Of a stretch of 64,000 nt of DNA, positions 55,107 to 62,989 are shown in pieces. The number at the start of each line of letters is the position of its first letter. Position 1 is the first letter of the stretch. The DNA lies in assembly GCF_003957295.1 (NCBI RefSeq), contig NZ_RQPJ01000001.1, positions 124,001 through 188,000 on the forward strand, read 5' to 3'. A program made the position numbers and the translations under genes. Source of the DNA: Arenibacter aquaticus (lineage in GTDB: Bacteria > Bacteroidota > Bacteroidia > Flavobacteriales > Flavobacteriaceae). The notes below the pieces were generated by a model. That model did not search any database, was not told the origin of the DNA, and saw only the letters and a program-made list of their open reading frames with translations.

Positions 55107-55334
55107 ATGAAAAATATAGCTATGTTATGGGTCATAGCAACCACGGCAGTTTTAGTATTGCTGAGCGTTATGGCCAGCTTAAATTTCCCTTTTAATTGGG
55201 TATTTTACCTAACGGTAATAGGGCAGGCAATGCTCATTTATACGGTATATAGGGTACTTACCGATGATTATGACACAAAAAAGACATTTGATGATTTCTA
55301 CGAAGACCACCCCATAGACAGCAGTAATGTTTAA
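55107..55334 (+). CDS. Small membrane protein, unknown function
   Basis: Start chosen at the ATG 55107 (MKNIAMLWVIATTAVL), giving 75 residues; a longer frame begins at 55002 but its first 35 residues look like a leader. Two helices (about 4-25 and 32-50) are followed by an acidic cytoplasmic or periplasmic tail, KKTFDDFYEDHP. The stop overlaps the stop of the universal stress protein gene by 4 bp. I do not recognise the family. Confidence 0.7.
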   Translation: MKNIAMLWVIATTAVLVLLSVMASLNFPFNWVFYLTVIGQAMLIYTVYRVLTDDYDTKKTFDDFYEDHPIDSSNV

Positions 55335-56233
55335 TTTGAGGTAGATACCTCTTTTACCCTTTTACTGCTAGGTGGAGTCCCCATTCCCAACTCCTGTATT
55401 ACCAATAAAGGTATCCGGGTATGAAAGGCCAAGCGTTTCACCACTGGCTCACGGGTCATTTTTTCCACATAACTATGCTGATAGTTAAGCATGGCCAATA
55501 AGTGTATATCCAATTCCTCTGCAAATACTTCCAAGGTTTTGGAAACCGAATTTAGTTCTGTAACCGTATGCACATAATGTTCTACCCCACTAAGGTATTT
55601 CCGTAACATATTGAGGTTAAACTGCTGCACCTCTGTAAGCGCCTTGATCTGGTATTGAACATGTACAATCCTAATGGCGGCCCTAAAAGATCTGGCCATA
55701 TCCAACAAAGGCCGTAATTCTGAACTGGTATAAAACCGGTTAAAATCGGTTGCAAAAGCTATTTCTGCTGGTGCCTGGTAGTCAAAATGCTGTGGTACAG
55801 CCAATACAGGGCAATTTCTTATAGATTTTATAATCCTTACGGTGTTGCTACCCATAAAAACCTCATCGAGACCAGAAGCCCCTTTTGTACCGGTAACCAC
55901 TAAATCTATCCGAACCGACTCTATTATATTCTTTATCTCTTCTACCAATAAATTAAAAGAAGATATGGTAATAAACCTGTGTTTGGGGTTTTGGTATTCA
56001 TTTTCCAAACGCTCTACCAACATACCCAACCCTTTTTCGGAATTGGATTTCACCACATCCTCACAAGCTTTCCCAACCGCAGCAGTTGCCATAAACCTAC
56101 TATGGGCAATGGTTGGAGTATAGGTGTTAAGTAAATAGAATTCACATTCTTCCTCCTTATAAAGTGAGATTGCATATTTAACTGCATTATATGCATTGGG
56201 AGAAAAATCGGTTGGTAACAATATCTTTTTCAA
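55331..56233 (-). CDS. Universal stress protein, two UspA domains
   Basis: 300 residues. Domain 1 (1-145) starts MKKILLPTDFSPNAYNAVKY and carries an ATP-loop-like GTKGASGLDEVFMGSNT. Domain 2 (about 150-285) is more divergent and has lost the loop. Stress-related tandem UspA proteins of Bacteroidota often respond to redox and oxygen change. Its promoter carries a Crp/Fnr-type palindrome at the same spacing as the cco genes. Confidence 0.92.
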   Translation of the reverse strand: MKKILLPTDFSPNAYNAVKYAISLYKEEECEFYLLNTYTPTIAHSRFMATAAVGKACEDVVKSNSEKGLGMLVERLENEYQNPKHRFITISSFNLLVEEIKNIIESVRIDLVVTGTKGASGLDEVFMGSNTVRIIKSIRNCPVLAVPQHFDYQAPAEIAFATDFNRFYTSSELRPLLDMARSFRAAIRIVHVQYQIKALTEVQQFNLNMLRKYLSGVEHYVHTVTELNSVSKTLEVFAEELDIHLLAMLNYQHSYVEKMTREPVVKRLAFHTRIPLLVIQELGMGTPPSSKRVKEVSTSN

Positions 56234-56282
56234 ACTATTCCAATTTAAATGTGATATGCCCTATTAGGCTAAAATTATGGGG

Positions 56283-56325
56283 TAAAATTATAGGAAGTCC
56301 AAAGACTGTACTATGACATATATCA
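56283..56325 (-). promoter_or_regulatory. Crp/Fnr-type promoter of the universal stress protein
   Basis: TGACATATATCA at 56314-56325 (TGATATATGTCA on the minus strand) is centred at 56319.5. TAAAATTA at 56283-56290 reads TAATTTTA on the minus strand, one mismatch from TAnnTTTG, and is centred at 56286.5. The distance of 33 bp is identical to that in the ccoI, ccoS and regulator promoters. The start codon lies 50 bp further. Confidence 0.6.
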
Positions 56326-56444
56326 GCTTTTAAAAAAGTGCTGGAACCTAATAAATTAAAGTGCTAAAATATACATATACCGTTATGGCCAACACAGGAT
56401 CAAAGGGCCAAGTAAAAGATAATAGAAATGCATTTCCAACAATA

Positions 56445-57131
56445 TTAATGGCCTTTCGCCATCTCTATGAGTCGTTTCTCATCATAAATACCGATCATTT
56501 TCCCCGATGTCTTTATAAGTCCAAGCTTCTTAAAATCGGAAATAATCCTAATGGCCGATTCCGTTGCAGTACCTACCACATTGGCAATATCCTCCCTTGA
56601 TAAGGTAAGGGACAAATAGCCTTCTTTATCCTCACCAAAATTGTCCCTTAAATAAATAAACGCTTCGGCCACCCTTTGCTTAACGGTCTTTTGGGACATA
56701 TTTACAATTACATCGTCTGCCTCTTTCAAATCATGTGCCATATGCCTAAGTACTTCCACAGCAAAATCGGGATTACTGCTCAAGGTCTCCTCTATGATAT
56801 CCTTGGGGATGAAACATACCTCCATATCCTTTACCGCAACCGCACTTAGATTGGATGTTTCCTGGGCAATCACCGAACGTTGTCCCAGGACGGCTCCTTG
56901 GGTAGCCAATTTTACAATCTGGTCCTTTCCATTGGGACTTAGCTTGGACAATTTAGAAACTCCGTCCCGCACACAATATACACCATTCAACTTCTCCCCT
57001 TCACTAAAAATGGCTTCCCCTTTTTTAACAAACTTGGTAATTTTAGTATCCGATACTTTCTTCAACTCTGCTTTGCTCATTGCCCGCAATGAGTTAAATT
57101 GACGAATTATACAGTTTTCACATCTACCCAT
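56445..57131 (-). CDS. Crp/Fnr family regulator
   Basis: 228 residues. A cyclic-nucleotide-binding-like barrel spans about 20-140, the C-helix about 140-160, and the helix-turn-helix lies in LTLSREDIANVVGTATESAI. Two Cys near the N-terminus (RCENCII, Cys4 and Cys7) together with Cys51 (GVYCVRDG) and Cys106 (VCFIPKD) could ligate an iron-sulfur cluster as in Fnr. Divergent from ccoI, with a shared palindrome between them. It should control the cbb3 oxidase genes in the same neighbourhood and itself. Confidence 0.93.
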   Translation of the reverse strand: MGRCENCIIRQFNSLRAMSKAELKKVSDTKITKFVKKGEAIFSEGEKLNGVYCVRDGVSKLSKLSPNGKDQIVKLATQGAVLGQRSVIAQETSNLSAVAVKDMEVCFIPKDIIEETLSSNPDFAVEVLRHMAHDLKEADDVIVNMSQKTVKQRVAEAFIYLRDNFGEDKEGYLSLTLSREDIANVVGTATESAIRIISDFKKLGLIKTSGKMIGIYDEKRLIEMAKGH

Positions 57132-57154
57132 AACATATTATTTACCTAAGAAAG

Positions 57155-57228
57155 CAAAGTTACCCCTAATCCCTGGCAGGAAAACTGACAATTGTCATGT
57201 TTTGACATGGCAATACTGCTCATCTTTG
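57155..57228. promoter_or_regulatory. Divergent Crp/Fnr-regulated promoters of the regulator and ccoI
   Basis: TGACAATTGTCA at 57186-57197 is a perfect 12-bp palindrome centred at 57191.5. On the minus strand, CAAAGTTA at 57155-57162 reads TAACTTTG, a perfect -7 element for the regulator, centred 33 bp away. On the plus strand, CATCTTTG at 57221-57228 is a near-consensus -7 for ccoI, also centred 33 bp away. One operator can serve both. Confidence 0.8.
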
Positions 57229-57252
57229 CAGCAGGTATAAAGCAAATATTCT

Positions 57253-59634
57253 ATGGATAAGACAAGCTGCTATCATTGTGGTGACGATTGTGGAAACAAC
57301 CCTATAAGCCACAATGAGAAAAACTTTTGTTGTGTAGGATGTAAAACCGTTTATGAGATATTTGCCAACAATGATCTGTCCTATTATTATGACCTACAGT
57401 CTGCAGCGGGCAGCACACCCAAAGAAATTGAAGGAAAATACAATTTTTTGGAATCTGCCGATATCGTTGAAAAGCTTATTGAATTCAACGATAATGGAAT
57501 CCAGATCATTAACCTCTATATTCCTCACATTCATTGTAGCTCCTGTATATGGATATTGGAAAACCTGAACAAGCTAAACCATGGAATTACCACTTCCCAG
57601 GTAGACTTCCCTAAAAAAACGGTGAGAATAACATTCAATTCCGAACAAACATCACTTAAGGACTTGGTACTCTTAATGAGCAAGATTGGATATGAACCCT
57701 ATATCTCCTTGGACGACTATAACAAAAAAGAAAAAAAAGTAGACAGAAGTCTAACCTACAAACTAGGTGTTGCCGGCTTTGCCTTTGGCAATGTAATGTT
57801 CCTTTCCTTCCCTGAGTATTTTGAGGTGGGAGAATTTTGGCTAGAACAATTTAAAGGGGTCTTTAGATGGCTGATGTTTGCTTTTTCCTTGCCTGTAGTA
57901 TTTTATGCCGCACAGGATTATTTTGTTTCGGCCTACAAGGGGCTGCGATCCAAATTTCTGAATATTGATATCCCTATTGCCCTAGGTATTGCGGTGCTAT
58001 TTCTACGCAGTACCTTGGATATTACATTTGACTGGGGAACCGGTTTTTTTGACAGCCTCACCGGCTTGGTCTTCTTTTTATTGCTGGGCAAGTTCTTTCA
58101 GCAGAAAACCTATTCCTATCTGTCTTTTGAACGCGACTATAAATCCTACTTCCCTATTGCCGTTACCCGAATTACCAAGGACAATACAGAAGAAAGCATC
58201 CAGGTGTACGACCTAAAGAGTGGGGACAGACTGCTTATCCGAAATGGGGAGTTGATTCCGGTAGATGCCATTTTAATAAACGGAAATGCCAGAATAGACT
58301 ATAGTTTTGTTACCGGGGAATCTGAAGCAGTGGACAAAAAATCCGGAGACAAGGTCTATGCCGGCGGTAGGCAAATAAGTAGTGCTATAGAAATTGAAGT
58401 TTTAAAATCGGTCTCCCAGAGTTACCTTACCCAGCTATGGAGCAATGCCGTATTCCAAAAGGACAAATCGGGCAGCTTTCAAACCTTGACCGATAGTATT
58501 GGCAAACGTTTTACCATTGGCGTATTGACCATTGCCTTTGTCTCTGCCTTTATTTGGCTGATCATAGACCCCAGCAAGACCATTAATGTTTTTACGGCAG
58601 TACTTATTATTGCATGCCCCTGTGCCATAGCCTTGGCTGCCCCTTTTACCTTGGGCAATATGCTGCGGATTTTTGGACGCCACAAATTTTACCTTCGGGA
58701 TACCCAGACCATTGAGCAACTGGCACAAATAGACACTGCTATTTTTGATAAGACCGGAACTATTACCACCGCCGAAAAGGGCCATGTTTATTATGAAGGC
58801 CTTAAACTGAGCGAGGAGGAAGAGTCCTTGCTAAAAAACACCTTACGTTCCTCTAACCATCCATTGAGCCGAAAACTGTACGATATTTTATCAGAACACA
58901 ATATTGTGCCCTTGGACAGCTATGAAGAACATTTGGGCGAAGGAATAATGGGCGCTACCAAATCGGACAAGATAAAGATAGGATCTGCTACTTTCGTTGG
59001 CAAACCCCAAATAAAAAATGGCGATAACACCTCGGTGCACTTTAGCGCCAATGACCAATACAAGGGGTGCTATATTTTTCAGAACAACTACAGGGATGGG
59101 GTTTCCGAAATTTTTAGCAACATGGCCCAAGACTTGGAATTGGCCATACTCTCCGGGGACAATGCCGGAGAAGAAAAAACGCTGAACAAACTGCTTCCCA
59201 AGGGAACGCCCTTACACTTTAACCAAAAACCAGAGGGCAAACTCCAATTTATTAGAACCTTACAGGAGCAAAATAAAAAAGTAATGATGGTTGGCGACGG
59301 TCTAAATGATGCGGGAGCCTTGGCACAAAGCAATGTAGGCATTGCCATTTCCGAAAATGTAAATGTCTTTTCCCCTGCCTGTGATGCTATTTTGGATGCA
59401 AAAAATTTCACATCCCTTTATCATTATATTATAGCCTCCAGAAAAGCCATTAAGATTATAAAATTAAGCTTTATTCTCTCCTTACTGTACAATGTAATAG
59501 GCTTGTATTTTGCCGTAACGGGACAGTTAGAGCCTGTTATCGCTGCCATATTAATGCCCTTGAGCTCCATAAGCATTGTGCTGTTCACCACCATTGCTAC
59601 CAATATTTTGGGAAGGAAACTGGCAAAACAATAA
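57253..59634 (+). CDS. ccoI: CcoI-type copper/heavy metal P1B ATPase
   Basis: 793 residues. The N-terminus has the Cys-rich piece CYHCGDDCGNNPI and KNFCCVGCKTVYEIF, then a heavy-metal-associated domain with HIHCSSCIWILENL (about residue 93). Eight helices, the copper-transport motif ACPCAIALAAP (about residue 456), the phosphorylation site DKTGTIT (about 499) and GDGLNDAGALAQS follow. It should supply copper for the cbb3 oxidase. Divergent from the Crp/Fnr gene. Confidence 0.95.
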   Translation: MDKTSCYHCGDDCGNNPISHNEKNFCCVGCKTVYEIFANNDLSYYYDLQSAAGSTPKEIEGKYNFLESADIVEKLIEFNDNGIQIINLYIPHIHCSSCIWILENLNKLNHGITTSQVDFPKKTVRITFNSEQTSLKDLVLLMSKIGYEPYISLDDYNKKEKKVDRSLTYKLGVAGFAFGNVMFLSFPEYFEVGEFWLEQFKGVFRWLMFAFSLPVVFYAAQDYFVSAYKGLRSKFLNIDIPIALGIAVLFLRSTLDITFDWGTGFFDSLTGLVFFLLLGKFFQQKTYSYLSFERDYKSYFPIAVTRITKDNTEESIQVYDLKSGDRLLIRNGELIPVDAILINGNARIDYSFVTGESEAVDKKSGDKVYAGGRQISSAIEIEVLKSVSQSYLTQLWSNAVFQKDKSGSFQTLTDSIGKRFTIGVLTIAFVSAFIWLIIDPSKTINVFTAVLIIACPCAIALAAPFTLGNMLRIFGRHKFYLRDTQTIEQLAQIDTAIFDKTGTITTAEKGHVYYEGLKLSEEEESLLKNTLRSSNHPLSRKLYDILSEHNIVPLDSYEEHLGEGIMGATKSDKIKIGSATFVGKPQIKNGDNTSVHFSANDQYKGCYIFQNNYRDGVSEIFSNMAQDLELAILSGDNAGEEKTLNKLLPKGTPLHFNQKPEGKLQFIRTLQEQNKKVMMVGDGLNDAGALAQSNVGIAISENVNVFSPACDAILDAKNFTSLYHYIIASRKAIKIIKLSFILSLLYNVIGLYFAVTGQLEPVIAAILMPLSSISIVLFTTIATNILGRKLAKQ

Positions 59635-59684
59635 GTTATCCAATAAAACTGGAAAAAAGTGTTGATACATTCACTTACAAACAG

Positions 59685-59725
59685 AAAAAAGCAACTGCTC
59701 CAATTAAGGAACAGTTGCTTTTTTA
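59685..59725. terminator. Bidirectional terminator between ccoI and the cytochrome gene
   Basis: GCAACTG (59691-59697) pairs with CAGTTGC (59712-59718), with TCC/GGA extending the stem around a 6-nt loop. An A-tract precedes and a T-tract follows, so it can stop transcription from both sides. Confidence 0.85.
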
Positions 59726-59759
59726 TGCATTCCTGATCTTTTTTATTTTAAGGTTCCCC

Positions 59760-62408
59760 TTATTTCTGTTGCTCCAAATAAGCCACCAATGAAGCCATTT
59801 CCTCGTAGCTCAAGGCGTTTACCAGACCAGAAGGCATCATAGATGTCTCCAATTCCTTTCTCTCTGCAATATCCGACTTCTTTAGCTGGGTTGCTATACC
59901 CGCAATATTTCTTATGGTTAGGTCTGAGGCCGATTCCTGGGTTACAAACCCTACATAGTTGTCCCCGCCTTTTGTCTGAATCTGTACGGTTGAAAACCCT
60001 TGGGAAATAGAAGCATTGGGTTTCAATATAGATTCTGCAATCTGCTCCCGGTTCATAATAGAGCCAACTTGCCCCATGAACGGCCCTTTCATAACCTCGG
60101 ACGTGCTTACACTGTGGCAGGTAAAACAGGCCTGGGACTTAAACAATTCCTTCCCTTTTTTAGGGTCTCCTTTAATGTTCTTAAGGGCAATCATAACATC
60201 CTCTATGGATGCCTCCCCGATCTGACCTTTTTTATTTTTTATTTTTTCCAAATCCATTACAGGGGTATCTTCCTTGGGGGCTGCAACCTCAAAAGTTCCA
60301 AACTCATCAATCTGTAAACGGTATTTGCTATTTAATTCAGCAAACCTATCCTTATCATCTGCAGCAGCCTTTTCCCATTCTTCCATAAAAAAGGAACGGA
60401 TTACCGGAGTATGCTCCCATTCAACTGTTTTATAATAGGGACCATGGGTATCCGGCCGTGTACTCCACCACCAAGAGGTATCATATGGTGCCTCTTGGTA
60501 ATAAATCCTTGCCAAGGTATTTACAATCTTATCTTTAAACCCGCTGTCCTTTGTGTTCTTATAAGCGTTCACCAATCCGTCCACTACTTTTGGACTATGC
60601 ATGTAACGCATGGCCCATAGTGCCATATCTTTATTCCCTGAATTCAACGCTTCCAGACAGGCCTCTACTGCATTTAGCCTTACCAGCGCTTTGACTGCCA
60701 GGTGAGGAATAACAATATCGGCATTTGGCTTGGCATGGGGACCTTCTGTTCCCATGGCCGGCGCTTTAAATGAGCTGGGAACAGGAATATCCAGCAAGGC
60801 ATTGGCCACATCCTTTTTACCCAATCTTCCCAGGCCTACTATGGCTGCAGCCCTAACCCTATCAGAATCGGATTCCAAGGCCTTAATAAAGGGCTCTGTG
60901 GGCACCTGGTCCACAGCACCCAAACGGTCTGCCAAGGCCCTTAGGGCAAATTCCTGAACCGCTGTATCTTGGGTCAAGGCTATTAATGGATCTATTCCCT
61001 CTTCCCCTGTAAGTTGGGCATAGGTAAAAATACCGGCTGCCCTAACCTCTAACGGCAAGGAAGCGTCCTGCGCCAAATCCAACACCTTATCGGCGCCCTT
61101 GCCCCTTCTTATCAATTCGTATTGGGCACTTAAACGCGATTTTGCATTTCCAGATTTTAAGAGCTCCACCACACTACTGGTCCAATAAATGTCCTCCACA
61201 TTTGGAAACGGCTCGTAGTTAAAGTTCTCTGGGGTAACCCGCACCACGTATCCTTTGTCCGGGCTTCCCGAATAGCCTGCACCGTCCCAAGCGGAAAGGT
61301 ACATGGCGCCGGCAGCATCCACATCTACATCGGTAATTTGTGGCAATTGGATAAATTCTTCCTCATCCTGGGTAAAACTGGCTTTGTTCTTGGTTAACCT
61401 ATGAAAGTATAGGTAGCTGCGGCCCCAATCTGCCATCAAGGGTACATTATTGTATTTTTCTGGCCAACGGCTATCGTTCATATAAAGCGCCCCGGTACCG
61501 GATCCCCCACCTACGTCTACGAGTGCAGGTAGGATTTCTTCGGTAAAATGTTTGAACAATACAGGATACCCGTATTCCCCGGATTGTATCTGATGTGCAA
61601 ACCTAATGTTCCAACCTCCACCGTCATTGGTATTTCCACGGGTAAAAATGTTCATATAAGGATCTATGGCAACATCGTATATATTCCTTAACCCGTGCGT
61701 ATACACTTCCATTTCGGTACCATTGGGCCTTACTCGAAGCACACCTCCACCAAGCATGGTCAATTTGGTCCCTTCACGATCCGTGGCATTGTGAAATCCG
61801 AAATCTCCCACTGCTATATAAATCCAACCATCTATCCCCATTTGTATCCCATTGGTGGCGTGGTCCGTACCCCTTTCCTGAAGGTATTTGGAATTACTCA
61901 GATTCTGAATCAGGACTTTGGCCGGGCCATCGGCCACCCCATCATTGTCCATATCCTCAAAAACGACCAAGTCCATATTATGGGCCTTTCCTGTCTCTTC
62001 GGAAAAGGTGGTATGCAATACATACACTTGATTTCCAATAGCCAAAATCCCCCTTGGGTTATTTACTTCGGCAAACTTGGTATGGGAATCCATGATACCA
62101 TCGTGGTTACAATCTACCAAACGCTGTATAGAACCTTTGCCCATTTCCTTTCCGAGCGACCCCATCATATCTACTCCAACAAAGACCTCACCGGTTGCAG
62201 ATACGGCCATACAGGCCGGACTAGGTGTAAGATCAGGACCGGCAAAACCTGTAATATTTAAATCTTCGGGCCAATTAAGTACCTGCTTCAACGAATCGGA
62301 TGCCGGATAATTTATTGCCTCGGTATTGGGCGTGCAAGGAATTTTATCCTGTTTACATCCAATAGCCATTAACCCTGAGATAAAAATAAACCCTAATTTT
62401 CTAAACAT
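59760..62408 (-). CDS. PVC-type heme-binding CxxCH lipoprotein
   Basis: 882 residues. Lipobox AIGC (Cys18). The N-terminal half resembles a sugar-dehydrogenase-type six-bladed propeller (GGVLRVRPNGTEMEVYTHGL and FARGNTNDGGGW-type motifs; here TRGNTNDGGGWNIRFA). Armadillo/HEAT-like repeats lie about 415-620. A C-terminal cytochrome c domain has SQACFTCHSVSTS (heme-binding CxxCH, about residue 766) and MGQVGSIMNREQIAESILKP. Proteins of this type occur in planctomycetes and Bacteroidota and may oxidise sugars. It reads convergently with ccoI and divergently from ccoS-ccoN. Confidence 0.9.
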   Translation of the reverse strand: MFRKLGFIFISGLMAIGCKQDKIPCTPNTEAINYPASDSLKQVLNWPEDLNITGFAGPDLTPSPACMAVSATGEVFVGVDMMGSLGKEMGKGSIQRLVDCNHDGIMDSHTKFAEVNNPRGILAIGNQVYVLHTTFSEETGKAHNMDLVVFEDMDNDGVADGPAKVLIQNLSNSKYLQERGTDHATNGIQMGIDGWIYIAVGDFGFHNATDREGTKLTMLGGGVLRVRPNGTEMEVYTHGLRNIYDVAIDPYMNIFTRGNTNDGGGWNIRFAHQIQSGEYGYPVLFKHFTEEILPALVDVGGGSGTGALYMNDSRWPEKYNNVPLMADWGRSYLYFHRLTKNKASFTQDEEEFIQLPQITDVDVDAAGAMYLSAWDGAGYSGSPDKGYVVRVTPENFNYEPFPNVEDIYWTSSVVELLKSGNAKSRLSAQYELIRRGKGADKVLDLAQDASLPLEVRAAGIFTYAQLTGEEGIDPLIALTQDTAVQEFALRALADRLGAVDQVPTEPFIKALESDSDRVRAAAIVGLGRLGKKDVANALLDIPVPSSFKAPAMGTEGPHAKPNADIVIPHLAVKALVRLNAVEACLEALNSGNKDMALWAMRYMHSPKVVDGLVNAYKNTKDSGFKDKIVNTLARIYYQEAPYDTSWWWSTRPDTHGPYYKTVEWEHTPVIRSFFMEEWEKAAADDKDRFAELNSKYRLQIDEFGTFEVAAPKEDTPVMDLEKIKNKKGQIGEASIEDVMIALKNIKGDPKKGKELFKSQACFTCHSVSTSEVMKGPFMGQVGSIMNREQIAESILKPNASISQGFSTVQIQTKGGDNYVGFVTQESASDLTIRNIAGIATQLKKSDIAERKELETSMMPSGLVNALSYEEMASLVAYLEQQK

Positions 62409-62489
62409 TTTCTATTTTATTAACAATTAACAACACTAGCCATGAACAAAACCCACAACCTTTTAAAGGGTTTTGCAATAAAGCAGTCG

Positions 62490-62497
62490 CAAAACTA
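62490..62497 (-). promoter_or_regulatory. -7 element upstream of the PVC-type cytochrome gene
   Basis: CAAAACTA on the plus strand reads TAGTTTTG, a perfect TAnnTTTG, 82 bp upstream of the start. Between it and the start AAAACCC/GGGTTTT (62448-62474) can form a leader hairpin. The rest of the gap up to 62717 contains no credible gene. Confidence 0.5.
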
Positions 62498-62717
62498 AAA
62501 ATCTTTCCCAGATAATCTTACTTAAATTCAATTTTTAAGAGGTAAAAAAAATAGAAAAAAGTTGCTTCCTTATAGACACCCCTTTTTTATCTACCACAAA
62601 CAGGCAAAGTTTTACGGAGATCCAAGAAATCAAACCTTTATCAAAAATACTAGCCAGAAAAAACTGTATAAAAATATTAGTACAGGACATTTCATTGGCA
62701 CAATAAAATTTGAAAGC

Positions 62718-62760
62718 TGACAAATGTCATATTTTTCTTAAATCACCATGTTTAGTTTTA
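62718..62760 (+). promoter_or_regulatory. Crp/Fnr-type promoter of ccoS-ccoN
   Basis: TGACAAATGTCA at 62718-62729 is centred at 62723.5. TAGTTTTA at 62753-62760 is one base from TAnnTTTG and is centred 33 bp downstream. The ccoS start follows 20 bp after the -7 element. The arrangement matches the ccoI and regulator promoters base for base in spacing. Confidence 0.75.
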
Positions 62761-62779
62761 CCCCGAAATTCAGGTAGGT

Positions 62780-62959
62780 ATGAGTGTAATTTATTTATTG
62801 CTAACATTAAGTATTATTGTAGCCGTGGTCTTTTTTGCGGCTTTTATTATGGCTATTAAAAATGGACAGTATGATGATTCATACACCCCCTCCGTTCGTA
62901 TGCTCTTTGAGGATGAATTGGTTAAAAAAACCAACGAAGAGACAGAAAAAGATATCTAA
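62780..62959 (+). CDS. ccoS: cbb3-type oxidase maturation protein CcoS
   Basis: 59 residues from the ATG at 62780 to the TAA at 62957-62959. One membrane helix covers about 4-27 (VIYLLLTLSIIVAVVFFAAF), then the family end KNGQYDDSYTPSVRMLFEDE. CcoS helps insert cofactors into the cbb3 oxidase. It is first in the operon, 30 bp ahead of ccoN. Confidence 0.92.
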   Translation: MSVIYLLLTLSIIVAVVFFAAFIMAIKNGQYDDSYTPSVRMLFEDELVKKTNEETEKDI

Positions 62960-62989
62960 CCAAATAAGTGAAAGTCAAAAATTGTAATT

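Noticed and set aside
62535-62723. 62-codon minus-strand frame upstream of ccoS
   Set aside because: It covers the ccoS operator and has no family resemblance.
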